Positions 24,835 through 34,314 of a stretch of DNA of 64,000 nt are shown here, one piece after another. The DNA lies in the NCBI GenBank assembly GCA_030715195.1, contig JAUYVI010000003.1:338960-402959 (forward strand), given 5' to 3'. Every line of letters starts with the position of its first letter. Position 1 is the first letter of the stretch. Both the position numbers and the translations under genes were made by a program. The notes under the pieces are model-generated. The model worked only from the letters and a program-made list of their open reading frames with translations. It did no database searches and was not told the origin of the DNA. This DNA is from Dongia sedimenti. Lineage in GTDB: Bacteria > Pseudomonadota > Alphaproteobacteria > Dongiales > Dongiaceae.

Positions 24835-27800
24835 ATGAAATCCCTTCCACGCGTCTTGATTGCCGTCATCCTGCTGATGCTCGGTCAAGTAGTGTTCGAC
24901 CGGCCGGCTCTCGCCGCCGATCTCTCGGAGATTGAGAAAAGCGCCCAGGCCTATCGTGACCGGATCATCAACGCCGCGGCTGGGCTTGACCCGACGCTGA
25001 TCGAGTCCAGCGTGGCGGCGGCGGCCGAGGCGGAGCAGGCCGGCCGATTTGCCGAGGCGGCGGCCAAGTTGAAGCAGGCGATCGGTCTCGGCCGCGAGAA
25101 TGCCGCGGGCTGGTGGAGGCTCTCCGAGCTGGAGGAGAAGGCCGGCGCGCTCGAGGACGCCGCCAGTGCCGCCTTCCTCGGCGCCCAGTCTGCCTTCGGC
25201 GAACAGCGCGGGCAGGCTTTGCTGCGGGTGGCACAGCTGCTCGACAAGGCGAACCGCGTGGAGTTGGCCATCGTCGCCTATGAGCAGGGCCTGCGCGATT
25301 CCTGGGATTCCGACGCAAACACGCGGCTGGAACAGCTGCGCGATTCCCAGGCCTTCCATCCGGTCAACAGCCGGTTGGAAATGGCCGGCGATACACCGCG
25401 GGCCTGCATCGAGTTCAAGGGCGTGCTGCAGGAGCCGGACAAGCTTCACTATCAGGATTACGTGAAGGTCGAGCCCCAGGTCGATTCCAGCTTCGCGCTG
25501 TCCGATGGTGGCGTGACGCTGTGCATCTCCGGCCTTGCCTTCGGCACCGACTACCGGGTGAAGTTGCTGCCCGGCCTGCCTTCGGCGGAAGGCGAGACTC
25601 TGGCGCAGAGCGAGGATCTCAACTTCACCGTCGGCGATCGCGAGCCCAGCATCGGGTTCCGCGACAGCGCCTATGTTCTGCCGAAGGTCGGCAGTACCGG
25701 CGTACCGGTGATCACGGTCAACACCGAACGAGTGGCGCTGCGGCTGCTGCGCATCAACGATCGCAAGCTGGTGGACCAGTTGGTGGATCAGCGCTTCCTG
25801 GTGAATCTCTCGGGCTATGACGCCGAGGATGTCGCCGAACGTTCGGGCGAGTTGGTCTGGAAGGGCTCGATGGCGATCGAGAACCAGCGCAACAAGCGCG
25901 TGGTGACCGCCTTCCCGATCCAGGAGGTCGTGCCGGAGACCAAGCCCGGCATCTATGTGCTGATGGCCTCGCCCTATCGGCCTGGCGAGGAAGGCGGCAT
26001 CGCCGACGAGGACCGTTGGACCAACCAGGCCACGCAGTGGCTGGTCGTTTCCGACCTGGGACTGACGACATTCTCCGGCAGTGACGGCTTGACCGTCGCG
26101 GTCCATTCGCTGGAGAGCGGCACGCCGCTCAATCGGGTCGAGATTAAGCTGATCGCCCGCAACAACGAAGTGCTGGCGACAGCGACCAGCAGCCGATCCG
26201 GCCTTGCGAAGTTCGATCCCGGCCTGTTGCGAGGCGAGGGCGGGCGCGCCGCGACCGCGGTCATGGCCTTCCGCAAGGACGGCGATTTCAGCTTCCTGGA
26301 CCTTACCCGCGGTGCGTTTGACCTCTCCGATCGCGGCGTTGGCGGTCGTTCGATGCCGGGCGAAACCGATATGTTCTTCTACAGCGACCGCGGCGTCTAC
26401 CGGCCGGGCGAAACCGCGCATGTGGTCGGACTGTTGCGCGACCAGGGCGCCAAGGCCATCTCGGAGATGCCGGTCACGTTCAAGCTGCTGCGGCCCGACG
26501 GGGTCGAAAGCGCGCGCTTCACCGGCGTAAAGGACGAGGGCGGCGGCTATCAGCTCGATCTGCCGATCGCGGGCAGCGCCCGCACCGGCCATTGGACGGT
26601 CGAGGCCTATCTCGATCCCGAAGGCACGCCGATCGCCGATTTGAGCTTCCTGGTCGAGGATGTGGTGCCGGCCAGGATCGAGACTGAGATAAAGCCTTCG
26701 GTCGATGCGCTGGCGCCGGACACTGACGCCGTCGTCGATGTGAAGGCCAAGTTCCTCTATGGCGCGCCGGCGGCCGACCTGCCGGTCAAGGCCGACCTCA
26801 CTATCGCGCGGGACACCGATCCGTTCCCGCAGTTGAAGGGCTATCGCTTCGGCCTCGCCGACGAAGATGTCGAACCGGTGCGCAACCCGCTCGACGACAG
26901 CAAGACCGATGCCCAGGGCGCGGTCAGTCTGCCGCTCTCGCTGGGCGACTTGCCGGATACCGCGCAGCCGCTGGCCGCGACTCTGCGGGTCGAGGTCTAT
27001 GAATTCGGCGGGCGCCCGGTGATCAAGTCGCAGAAGCTGCCGATCCGCAACCGGCCCTTCAGCATCGGCATCAAGCCGGTCTTCGAGGGTGACGAGGCGC
27101 CGTCGGGAGGATCGGTCGATTTCGAGGTGATCGCCGTCGACGCGCAGGGTCAGCCGATCGAGCGCGCCGGGTTGTCTTATCGCTTCGTCCAGGAGGATTG
27201 GGACTACCAGTGGTTCTACGCCAACAGCGCCTGGGACTACGATGTCGTCGTGCGCGACAAAGGCGTTGCCAACGGCAATGTCGACGCGGCCGCGGCGGCG
27301 CCGGCGAAGCTCACGCTCAACGTCGATTGGGGCCATTACCGGCTCGAGGTCTATGACGCGGCGAGCGGCACCGCGAGCTCGGTGCGGTTCTACGCCGGCT
27401 GGTGGGCGAAACCAGGCACCTCGACCACGCCGGATCGTATGCAGGTCGTGGCCGACAAGGCGCTCTATCAGGTCGGCGATCAGGCGGAGGTGCGCCTGGC
27501 GGCGCCGTTAACCGGCCAGGCCCTGGTAACGATTGCGACCGATCGCGTGCTGGAAACGCGCGTGGTCGATGTGCCGGCCGCCGGCAGCAGCATCAGGGTG
27601 AAGGTCGATGCCGACTGGGGCGCCGGTGCCTATGTGCTGGTCAGTGCGTTCAGGCCGGGCCAGGCCGATCAGCACGGCCCCGGCCGCGCGATCGGCACCG
27701 CCTGGCTCGCGATCGATCCGAAGCCGCGCCAATTGCAGGTGACGATGACCGTGCCCGAGAAGGTGCTGCCACGCCAGAGCGTCAGCATTCCGGTCAGCAT

Positions 27801-30063
27801 CGCCAATCTCTCGGGCGGTGCGGCCTATCTCACCGTGGCGGCGGTCGACGAAGGCATCCTGCAGCTGACCGATTTCAAGACGCCGGATCCGCTCGATCAC
27901 TATTTCGGCAAGCGGCGGCTTGGCCTCGAGATTCGCGACCTCTATGGCCAGCTGATCGACGGCAAGGAAGGCAAGCGCGGCGACATCCGCGAGGGTGGTG
28001 ACGAAGAAGGCCTCGGCAACCGCGGTGCGCCGCCGGAGCTGAAGCTGGTCGCTTTGTTCTCCGGCATCGTGCAACTCGACGATGCCGGCAAGGCCGCCGT
28101 CAAGTTCGACATCCCCGACTATAACGGCCGTCTGCGCCTGATGGCGGTCGCCTGGGACGGCGCCAATGTCGGCGCGGCGGAGGCTGGGCTGGTGGTGCGC
28201 GATCCCGTGGTGGTGCTGAGTTCGACACCGCGCTTCCTCGCGCCGGGCGACCGCAGCGCGTTCTCGCTCTCGATCCAGAACCTCGATGCCGCGGCCGGAC
28301 TCTATCACGTCGTGCTCAGCGCCTCGGATGCGGTGCAGCTCGGCGACGGCGCGGTGTTCGATGCCGATCTCAAGGTGGGCGACACGGTGAACAAGGCGAT
28401 TCCGATGCTCGGCCGCACGCTCGGCACCGGCAAGGTGACGATGACCGTGACCGGGCCGGGCAACTTCACCCTGACCCATGATATCGAGGTCCCGGTGCGG
28501 CCGGCGCAGACGCCGATGTCGCAAACCCTCTCGCGCGTGCTGCAGCCGGGCGAGACGTTCACCCTGTCGAAATCCGCGCTGACCCAGTTCCTGCCGGAGA
28601 CCGCGTCCTTGCAGGCCAGCATGAGCGCGCGGCCCAATCTCGATGTGCCGCGGGTGCTCAGCGATCTCTCGCACTATCCTTATGGCTGCCTCGAGCAGAC
28701 CACCAGCATCGCCTTCCCGCTGCTTTACGTGAAGGAGCTGGCGGAGGTCTGGGGCGTCGATAACGCGACGGTTGCGGGCGACAAGGAGCGGATCCAGGCC
28801 GCGGTCGATCGCGCATTCGAGCACGAGCGGAGTGACGGCCAGTTCGGTCTCTGGAGTGGATCGGATCCGGCGGATCGCTGGCTCTCCGCCTATGCCATGG
28901 ACTTCCTCACGGAAGCCAAGGCGCAGGGCTACCAGGTGTCGGAGCTGGGCTACCGCAACGGCATCAAGGGGCTGCAATACATCATGGGCGGCTACAGCCA
29001 GGACGATCCGGAGACGCTGAACGCCCGGGCCTATGCGCTCTATGTGCTGGCCAAGGCCAAGGCGACCAACCTGAGCGACCTGCGCTACTTCAACGACACC
29101 TATCTGAACCGTCTGCCGACGCCGATCGCGGCGGCACAGATCGGCGCCGCCCTGGCGATGACCGGCGACATGGAGCGGGCCGGCAAGGCCTTCGCCAAGG
29201 CCAAGGTCGATTCCGAACGGGCGCTCCGCGGCTATTGGGACTACAGCTCCGAATGGTACGGCTCGGGCCTGCGCGACAGCGCGGCGATCATCGCGCTGAT
29301 GGTCGAGGCCAAGGCGCCGGGTGCCGATCTCGCCAACCTGCTCGATCGCGTGGCGGGCGAGATGAGCGGGCGGAGCTATCTCAGCACCCAGGAGGAGGCG
29401 TGGATCCTGCGCGCCGCCCATGCGACCGCGCGCGACCAGGCGAAGCTGAAGCTGGGCCTGAGCAACGGCCAGGCCGCGGATCAGGGCAAGCCCTATCTGG
29501 TGAAGGCGGGGCTGAACGATCTCGACCAGGACCTGACCGTCACCAACCAGGGCGACCAGGTGGTCTATCTGCGCGCCACGGCGAGCGGCGTGCCGACCGA
29601 GGCACAGCCCGCGGTGTCGCATGGCGCCGAAGTCGACCGGAAATTCTTCACCCTTGACGGCAAGCCGGCCGATCTCGCCAAGCTGAAGCAGAACGACATC
29701 GTCGTTGCGGTCATCACCGGCAATTTCAACGATGAGACCAACCACCGGGCGATGGTCATCGACCTGCTGCCGGCGGGCCTGGAGATCGAGAACGAGCGGC
29801 TCACCAACACCCGCCGCACCGGCGATCTGGCCTGGCTACCGGAACTGACCGAGGGCAATTACAGCGAATACCGCGACGACCGTTACATCGCGGCCTTCGA
29901 CACCCGGCCCGACAACGGCAACAAGTTCACGTTCGCTTACATCCTGCGCGCGGTAACGCCCGGCCAGTACAAGGCCCCCGCGGTCGAGCTCGAGGACATG
30001 TACAAGCCGGAGCTCCGTGCCCGTGGGCCGATGGGTACGGCAGCGGTGGCAGCGTATCAATGA
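24835..30063 (+). CDS. bacterial alpha-2-macroglobulin family protein with thioester
   Basis: The protein has 1742 residues. It begins with a signal peptide (MKSLPRVLIAVILLML, cleavage after about residue 28 at ALA), then a helical region that may be TPR-like. Macroglobulin-type beta domains follow, and the thioester motif C-L-E-Q sits at residues 1285-1288 in YPYGCLEQ. A complement-like helical thioester domain and a receptor-binding-like C-terminus complete the family layout. The protein is expected in the periplasm, where it traps proteases. The gene is coupled to penicillin-binding protein 1C through an ATGA overlap, the classic bacterial partnership. ATG at 24835 is chosen because the signal sequence begins there. 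The thioester cysteine is intact. Confidence 0.93.
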   Translation: MKSLPRVLIAVILLMLGQVVFDRPALAADLSEIEKSAQAYRDRIINAAAGLDPTLIESSVAAAAEAEQAGRFAEAAAKLKQAIGLGRENAAGWWRLSELEEKAGALEDAASAAFLGAQSAFGEQRGQALLRVAQLLDKANRVELAIVAYEQGLRDSWDSDANTRLEQLRDSQAFHPVNSRLEMAGDTPRACIEFKGVLQEPDKLHYQDYVKVEPQVDSSFALSDGGVTLCISGLAFGTDYRVKLLPGLPSAEGETLAQSEDLNFTVGDREPSIGFRDSAYVLPKVGSTGVPVITVNTERVALRLLRINDRKLVDQLVDQRFLVNLSGYDAEDVAERSGELVWKGSMAIENQRNKRVVTAFPIQEVVPETKPGIYVLMASPYRPGEEGGIADEDRWTNQATQWLVVSDLGLTTFSGSDGLTVAVHSLESGTPLNRVEIKLIARNNEVLATATSSRSGLAKFDPGLLRGEGGRAATAVMAFRKDGDFSFLDLTRGAFDLSDRGVGGRSMPGETDMFFYSDRGVYRPGETAHVVGLLRDQGAKAISEMPVTFKLLRPDGVESARFTGVKDEGGGYQLDLPIAGSARTGHWTVEAYLDPEGTPIADLSFLVEDVVPARIETEIKPSVDALAPDTDAVVDVKAKFLYGAPAADLPVKADLTIARDTDPFPQLKGYRFGLADEDVEPVRNPLDDSKTDAQGAVSLPLSLGDLPDTAQPLAATLRVEVYEFGGRPVIKSQKLPIRNRPFSIGIKPVFEGDEAPSGGSVDFEVIAVDAQGQPIERAGLSYRFVQEDWDYQWFYANSAWDYDVVVRDKGVANGNVDAAAAAPAKLTLNVDWGHYRLEVYDAASGTASSVRFYAGWWAKPGTSTTPDRMQVVADKALYQVGDQAEVRLAAPLTGQALVTIATDRVLETRVVDVPAAGSSIRVKVDADWGAGAYVLVSAFRPGQADQHGPGRAIGTAWLAIDPKPRQLQVTMTVPEKVLPRQSVSIPVSIANLSGGAAYLTVAAVDEGILQLTDFKTPDPLDHYFGKRRLGLEIRDLYGQLIDGKEGKRGDIREGGDEEGLGNRGAPPELKLVALFSGIVQLDDAGKAAVKFDIPDYNGRLRLMAVAWDGANVGAAEAGLVVRDPVVVLSSTPRFLAPGDRSAFSLSIQNLDAAAGLYHVVLSASDAVQLGDGAVFDADLKVGDTVNKAIPMLGRTLGTGKVTMTVTGPGNFTLTHDIEVPVRPAQTPMSQTLSRVLQPGETFTLSKSALTQFLPETASLQASMSARPNLDVPRVLSDLSHYPYGCLEQTTSIAFPLLYVKELAEVWGVDNATVAGDKERIQAAVDRAFEHERSDGQFGLWSGSDPADRWLSAYAMDFLTEAKAQGYQVSELGYRNGIKGLQYIMGGYSQDDPETLNARAYALYVLAKAKATNLSDLRYFNDTYLNRLPTPIAAAQIGAALAMTGDMERAGKAFAKAKVDSERALRGYWDYSSEWYGSGLRDSAAIIALMVEAKAPGADLANLLDRVAGEMSGRSYLSTQEEAWILRAAHATARDQAKLKLGLSNGQAADQGKPYLVKAGLNDLDQDLTVTNQGDQVVYLRATASGVPTEAQPAVSHGAEVDRKFFTLDGKPADLAKLKQNDIVVAVITGNFNDETNHRAMVIDLLPAGLEIENERLTNTRRTGDLAWLPELTEGNYSEYRDDRYIAAFDTRPDNGNKFTFAYILRAVTPGQYKAPAVELEDMYKPELRARGPMGTAAVAAYQ

Positions 30064-32135
30064 GGCACCTCCGCCGCATCGGCTTTGCGGCGGCGGCGCT
30101 GCTGATCGCGGCGCTGGGCGGCGGTGTCGTGCTCGATCGGGTCTATCCGCCCGATCTCGCGCGGCTGCAGTCGCATTCGGTGATGGTGCTAGCGCAGGAC
30201 GGGCAGATCCTGCGTGCCTTCTCGGCCTCGGGCGGCGCCTGGCGCTTTCCGGTGACGCCCGAGCAGGTCGATCCCAAGTACCTCCGCTTCCTGATCGCCT
30301 ATGAGGATCAGCGCTTCTATCACCATCCCGGCGTCGATCCCTTCGCCGTGGTGCGGGCCGCGGGGCAGGCGATCGCGGCGGGCGAGATCGTTTCCGGCGC
30401 CTCGACGCTCAGCATGCAGACCGCGCGCCTGCTGGAACCCCGGCCGCGCGTGCTGGCCTCGAAGCTGATCGAGATGGGACGCGCCGTGCAGCTCGAAGCG
30501 CGCATCGGCAAGCCGGGCATCCTCGGCGTTTATCTGACCCTGGCACCCTATGGCGGTAATCTCGAAGGGGTGCGCGCGGCGAGCCTGGCTTACTTCGGCA
30601 AGGAGCCGGGCCATCTGACCGAGGCGCAGGCGGCCCTGCTGGTCGCTCTGCCGCAGTCGCCGGAGACTTTGCGTCCCGATCGGTATCCCGCCGCGGCGAA
30701 GGCAGCACGGGACAAGGTGCTGGCGCGCATGCTCGGCGCCGGCGTGATCGATGCGGCGACCTATCGCAACGCCTTGACGGAACCGTCGCCCAGTACGCGG
30801 CTGCCGGCCCTGAACGAAGCGCCGCATCTCGCCTTGCGGCTGCGGCGGCAATCGCCGGGCGATCTCATGGTCAGGACCAACATCGACGCCGATCTGCAGC
30901 GGCGGACCGAGGTCATGGCCACGCGGGTGCAGGCGACGCTGGAGCCGGGCGCCGGCGTCGCGGCCCTGGTGGTCGACAATACCGAGCGGCGGGTGCTCGC
31001 CTATCTCGGTTCAGCGGATTTCTTCGACGACCGTCGCTTCGGGCAGAACGACATGGTCGATGCGGTGCGCTCGCCGGGCTCGGCGCTGAAGCCCTTCATC
31101 TACGGCATGGCCTTCGAGGATCTGGTCGTGCATCCGGAGACCGTGGTGAAGGACGTGCCGATGCGGTTCGGCGACTATGCGCCGTCCAACTTCGATCATC
31201 TCTATCGCGGCGAAGTGACGGCGCGGGAAGCGTTGCAGCTCTCGCTCAACCTTCCGGCGGTGGCCTTGCTGAACGAGATCGGGCCGGCGCGGTTTGCGCA
31301 GCGACTGGCTGATGCCGGCGCGCCGCTGATCCTGCCGGACAAACATGCGCAGCCGGGCCTGCCGATCGCACTCGGCGGCGTCGGCACCAGTCTCGAGCGG
31401 ATGGTGACGCTTTATTCTGCGCTGGCGGAAGGCGGTGTCGCGCGGCCGCTGCTCTATCGTGCCGGCGACAAGGCGGGGGAGGGGCACCAACTGATGTCGC
31501 CGCTCGCCGCCTGGTACGTGACGAAGATTCTCGACGAGACGCCGCCACCGGCGCGCTGGCTCGCGGCCGGCAATCGGCGCAACGCCAGCACCGTCGCCTA
31601 CAAGACCGGCACATCCTACGGATTCCGCGATGCCTGGGCGATCGGGGTCAACGCGCGCTACACCGTGGGCGTCTGGGTCGGCCGGCCGGACGGCGCCTTC
31701 TCGGCGGGCCGCATGGGCCGCGAGGCGGCGGCACCGATCCTGTTCCAGATCTTCGATCAACTGCCGCAAAGTGAAAGTGCCGCCGCGACGCCGCCGGCAG
31801 GCGCCATCATCGGCAGCACGAACGACCTGCCGGTCAATCTGCGGCGCTTCGACCCGCAGCCGGGATTGGAGAACGAGGCCGCGCCGCAAGTGTTGGCCGG
31901 CCCGGCGATTCAGAGTCCGGTCGATGGCGCCACCATCGACCTCGCCAGCGCCAGCCTGGTGCTGAACGCAAGGGGCGGGGTGCTGCCCCTGCGCTGGCTG
32001 GTGAACGGCAAGCCGATCGACTCCGCGGTGTTTAGGCGGCAGGCGGAGTGGCAGCCCGATGGGCGCGGCGCGGCGCGGGTAACGGTGGTTGACGGCCTGG
32101 GCCGCAGCGCCAGCGCGGAGGTCTGGCTCAAATGA
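30060..32135 (+). CDS. pbpC: penicillin-binding protein 1C
   Basis: The protein has 691 residues: one N-terminal membrane anchor, then a GT51 glycosyltransferase domain (EDQRFYHHPGVD near residue 81, GGSTLS-like GASTLSMQ near 117) and a transpeptidase domain. The active-site Ser341-x-x-Lys344 is in SPGSALKP, an S-L-N motif follows, and KTGTS starts near residue 515. The C-terminal 100 residues form the PBP1C-specific domain. It polymerises and cross-links peptidoglycan and accompanies alpha-2-macroglobulin, perhaps as a repair unit after wall attack. The ATG overlaps the upstream stop. A terminator follows 12 nt after the stop codon. Confidence 0.95.
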   Translation: MRHLRRIGFAAAALLIAALGGGVVLDRVYPPDLARLQSHSVMVLAQDGQILRAFSASGGAWRFPVTPEQVDPKYLRFLIAYEDQRFYHHPGVDPFAVVRAAGQAIAAGEIVSGASTLSMQTARLLEPRPRVLASKLIEMGRAVQLEARIGKPGILGVYLTLAPYGGNLEGVRAASLAYFGKEPGHLTEAQAALLVALPQSPETLRPDRYPAAAKAARDKVLARMLGAGVIDAATYRNALTEPSPSTRLPALNEAPHLALRLRRQSPGDLMVRTNIDADLQRRTEVMATRVQATLEPGAGVAALVVDNTERRVLAYLGSADFFDDRRFGQNDMVDAVRSPGSALKPFIYGMAFEDLVVHPETVVKDVPMRFGDYAPSNFDHLYRGEVTAREALQLSLNLPAVALLNEIGPARFAQRLADAGAPLILPDKHAQPGLPIALGGVGTSLERMVTLYSALAEGGVARPLLYRAGDKAGEGHQLMSPLAAWYVTKILDETPPPARWLAAGNRRNASTVAYKTGTSYGFRDAWAIGVNARYTVGVWVGRPDGAFSAGRMGREAAAPILFQIFDQLPQSESAAATPPAGAIIGSTNDLPVNLRRFDPQPGLENEAAPQVLAGPAIQSPVDGATIDLASASLVLNARGGVLPLRWLVNGKPIDSAVFRRQAEWQPDGRGAARVTVVDGLGRSASAEVWLK

Positions 32136-32146
32136 GGCCAAGCAAG

Positions 32147-32177
32147 AACCCCGTTAGATCGGAGACCTAACGGGGTT
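32147..32177. terminator. bidirectional terminator between pbpC and bioY
   Basis: A perfect 11-bp stem (32147-32157 with 32167-32177) has a 9-nt loop. It lies between two convergent genes that end at 32135 and 32216. A short T run follows on the plus side; on the minus side the run is only TTCTT, so termination is probably stronger for pbpC. Confidence 0.8.
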
Positions 32178-32215
32178 TGATGGCAGGGCCTTAGCGGCCT
32201 TCGGCGGAAGATCCG

Positions 32216-32788
32216 TTACTGCGCGGGCAGGGTCCGGCGGAACACCGTCAGCAGCGCCACCGCAAGCGCCGTCTTCACCAGATCCCCGACGATGAAGGGC
32301 ACCAGGCCGAACGCGACGGCCTTGTCGAACCCGATCACATGGGAGAGCCAGGCGACGCCGAGCGTGAAGCAGGTCACCTCGGCGACCAGCAGGGTCAACG
32401 CGGCCGGGATCGGGCGGGCGGTCCAGCCGCGCTCGGCCATGATGCCCACGAAGGCGGCCATGATCGGGAAGGCGGCCAGGTAGCCGTGGGTGGTGGCGAC
32501 CATCAGCAGGGTCTTGAACTCCGAGAGCAGCGGCAGCGGCACCGAGAGTGCCAGCCAGAGGAGTACGGTCGCCACGCCGAGCCGCCAACCGCAGAGCGCA
32601 CCCACCATCAGCACCGCGAAGGTCTGCATGGTCATCGGCACCGGCCACATCGGGACCTGGACCCAGGAGGCGGCGGTCAGGAAGGCGACGCCCAGCAACA
32701 CCACGACGGCCTTCAGGGCCAGGGGCCGACCGGCGAGCCGCAACGGCACGTACGCCTGGGCGGGGGCGATCGGGGTCTCGATGCTCAT
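32216..32788 (-). CDS. bioY: biotin transporter BioY
   Basis: The protein has 190 residues with six hydrophobic helices. It shows the BioY pattern of W-V-Q-V-P-M-x-P-V-P-M-T-x-Q-T near residue 45, which is the substrate-binding part of an energy-coupling-factor type vitamin transporter. ATG at 32788 is supported by GGAGAAG 5 nt upstream. No ECF ATPase (BioM) or BioN is next to it, which is common since BioY can work alone or with shared modules. It follows the aminotransferase gene by 28 nt and is likely on the same transcript. I see no obvious BioR-type palindrome. Confidence 0.92.
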   Translation of the reverse strand: MSIETPIAPAQAYVPLRLAGRPLALKAVVVLLGVAFLTAASWVQVPMWPVPMTMQTFAVLMVGALCGWRLGVATVLLWLALSVPLPLLSEFKTLLMVATTHGYLAAFPIMAAFVGIMAERGWTARPIPAALTLLVAEVTCFTLGVAWLSHVIGFDKAVAFGLVPFIVGDLVKTALAVALLTVFRRTLPAQ

Positions 32789-32816
32789 ATTGTCTTCTCC
32801 ATGCACAACGGATGGC

Positions 32817-34223
32817 TCAAGCCTTCGTCCGTAATCCTTCGCGTGTCAAGTCGTCGGCGACTTCCTGGATGCCCTGTTTCAGGACCTCGACGGTCTCGTC
32901 GATCTGCGCGCGCGTGATGACCAGCGGCGGCGAGAGGATGACCAGATGGCTGAGCGGCCGGACCATCAACCCCTTCGGCCGGCACTTTTCGAAGATGCGC
33001 CAGGCGTAATCCCAGTTGGTCGGCGGGACCGTCTTGTTCTTCTTGTCCGCGCTCAACTCGACGCAGACCATGAACTGGCTGCCGCGCACGTCGCCGACCA
33101 TGTCGAGTTCCAGGAGCTCCGCCATGCGCTGCTGGAAATAGGGGCCGTTCTCGCGCACCCGGCCGCAGATGTCCTCGCGCTCGATGATGTCGAGATTGGC
33201 CATGCCGGCGGCGCAGGCGACCGGGTGGGCCGAGTAGGTGTAGCCGTTGGCGAAGAACTGGCCCTTGCCGGCCGTCGCCGTCAAGTCGGCGAACAGGCGG
33301 TCGGAGACCAGCATGGCGCCAAGCGGCACATAGCCGGAGGTCAGGCCCTTGGCGCAGGTGATGATGTCGGGCTCGATGTCGAAAACCGGCTTCGAAGCGA
33401 AGACATGGCCCAGCCGGCCGAAGCCGGTGACGACCTCGTCGGAGATGTAGAGGACGTCGTGCTTGCGGCAGATCTCCCAGGTCCGCCTCTGGTAGCCGGG
33501 CGGCGGCACGATGACGCCGCCGGAGGCGAGCAGAGGTTCGGCGATGAAGCAGGCCACGTTCTCCGGCCCGAGCTCCAGAATCTTGTTTTCCAGGTCCGCG
33601 ACCTTCGCGTCGCAGAAGGCTTCGAGCGACATGCCCTCGGGACGGCGATAGGGATTGGGCACCGGCAGGTGATGGATATAGTCCGTGATCAGATCCATGT
33701 TGCCGCGATCGGCCGGCTTGCCGGAGACCGAAGCCGAGAGCAGCGTGCTGCCGTGATAGGCGTATTCGCGGGTGATGATGTGCTTCTTCTTCGGCTTGCC
33801 CAGGAAGTTGTTGCGGAAGGACACGAAGCGCAGCGCGGAATCCACCGCGGTCGAGCCGCCGGTGGTGAAGAAGACGTGCTTCAGGTCGCCCGGCGCGTAT
33901 GCGGCCAGACGCGCGGCGAAGTCGATCGAGGGCGGCGTCGCGATGATGCCGAAGGGCGAGAAGTAGCAGAGCCGCCGCGCCTGCTCGGCGATCGCCTCGG
34001 CGATCTCATTGCGGCCATAGCCGACATTGACGCACCACATGCCGCCGATTCCGTCGATCATGCGATGGCCCTTGGCGTCGGTGACGGTGGCGCCTTCGCC
34101 CTCGACCACGATCAGCGGCTCGCGCGTCCGGGTGAGACCGAGATCGACCCAGGGATGGATCATGTGATCGCGGTCCTTCTCGGCGAGCGCGTCGAAGTCG
34201 AAGCCGAAATTGTTGGTGTCCAT
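32817..34223 (-). CDS. class III aminotransferase (omega-amino acid or diamine:pyruvate type)
   Basis: The protein has 468 residues and is a PLP fold-type I class III aminotransferase. The GGMWCVNVGYGR segment near residue 55, TTGGSTAVDSALR (PLP phosphate site), DEVVTGFGR and the PLP lysine in CAKGLTSGY match omega-transaminases such as putrescine or beta-alanine:pyruvate aminotransferases. The WW pair typical of BioA is absent, so diaminopelargonate synthesis is unlikely even though bioY is downstream. ATG at 34223 is used, and upstream reading in frame has no family character. Substrate uncertain. Confidence 0.85.
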   Translation of the reverse strand: MDTNNFGFDFDALAEKDRDHMIHPWVDLGLTRTREPLIVVEGEGATVTDAKGHRMIDGIGGMWCVNVGYGRNEIAEAIAEQARRLCYFSPFGIIATPPSIDFAARLAAYAPGDLKHVFFTTGGSTAVDSALRFVSFRNNFLGKPKKKHIITREYAYHGSTLLSASVSGKPADRGNMDLITDYIHHLPVPNPYRRPEGMSLEAFCDAKVADLENKILELGPENVACFIAEPLLASGGVIVPPPGYQRRTWEICRKHDVLYISDEVVTGFGRLGHVFASKPVFDIEPDIITCAKGLTSGYVPLGAMLVSDRLFADLTATAGKGQFFANGYTYSAHPVACAAGMANLDIIEREDICGRVRENGPYFQQRMAELLELDMVGDVRGSQFMVCVELSADKKNKTVPPTNWDYAWRIFEKCRPKGLMVRPLSHLVILSPPLVITRAQIDETVEVLKQGIQEVADDLTREGLRTKA

Positions 34224-34314
34224 GATGGGCCTGTGGCGTTGAATGAGCGCGGCAAATGGTTGCGCGACGCTAGCAGCCGCCGCGTCAGCCTGTCGAGGCT
34301 TCAACCGTTGATCG

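Noticed and set aside
24721-29745. Very long minus-strand open frames opposite the alpha-2-macroglobulin gene
   Set aside because: High GC leaves few stop codons in the antisense frame. The predicted products are Arg/His/Gln-rich with no family motifs, while the plus-strand protein has a signal peptide and CLEQ.
32817-34223. BioA (diaminopelargonate aminotransferase) because of the adjacent bioY
   Set aside because: The substrate-side segment reads GGMWCVNVGYG as in omega-transaminases, not the tandem tryptophan pattern of BioA.
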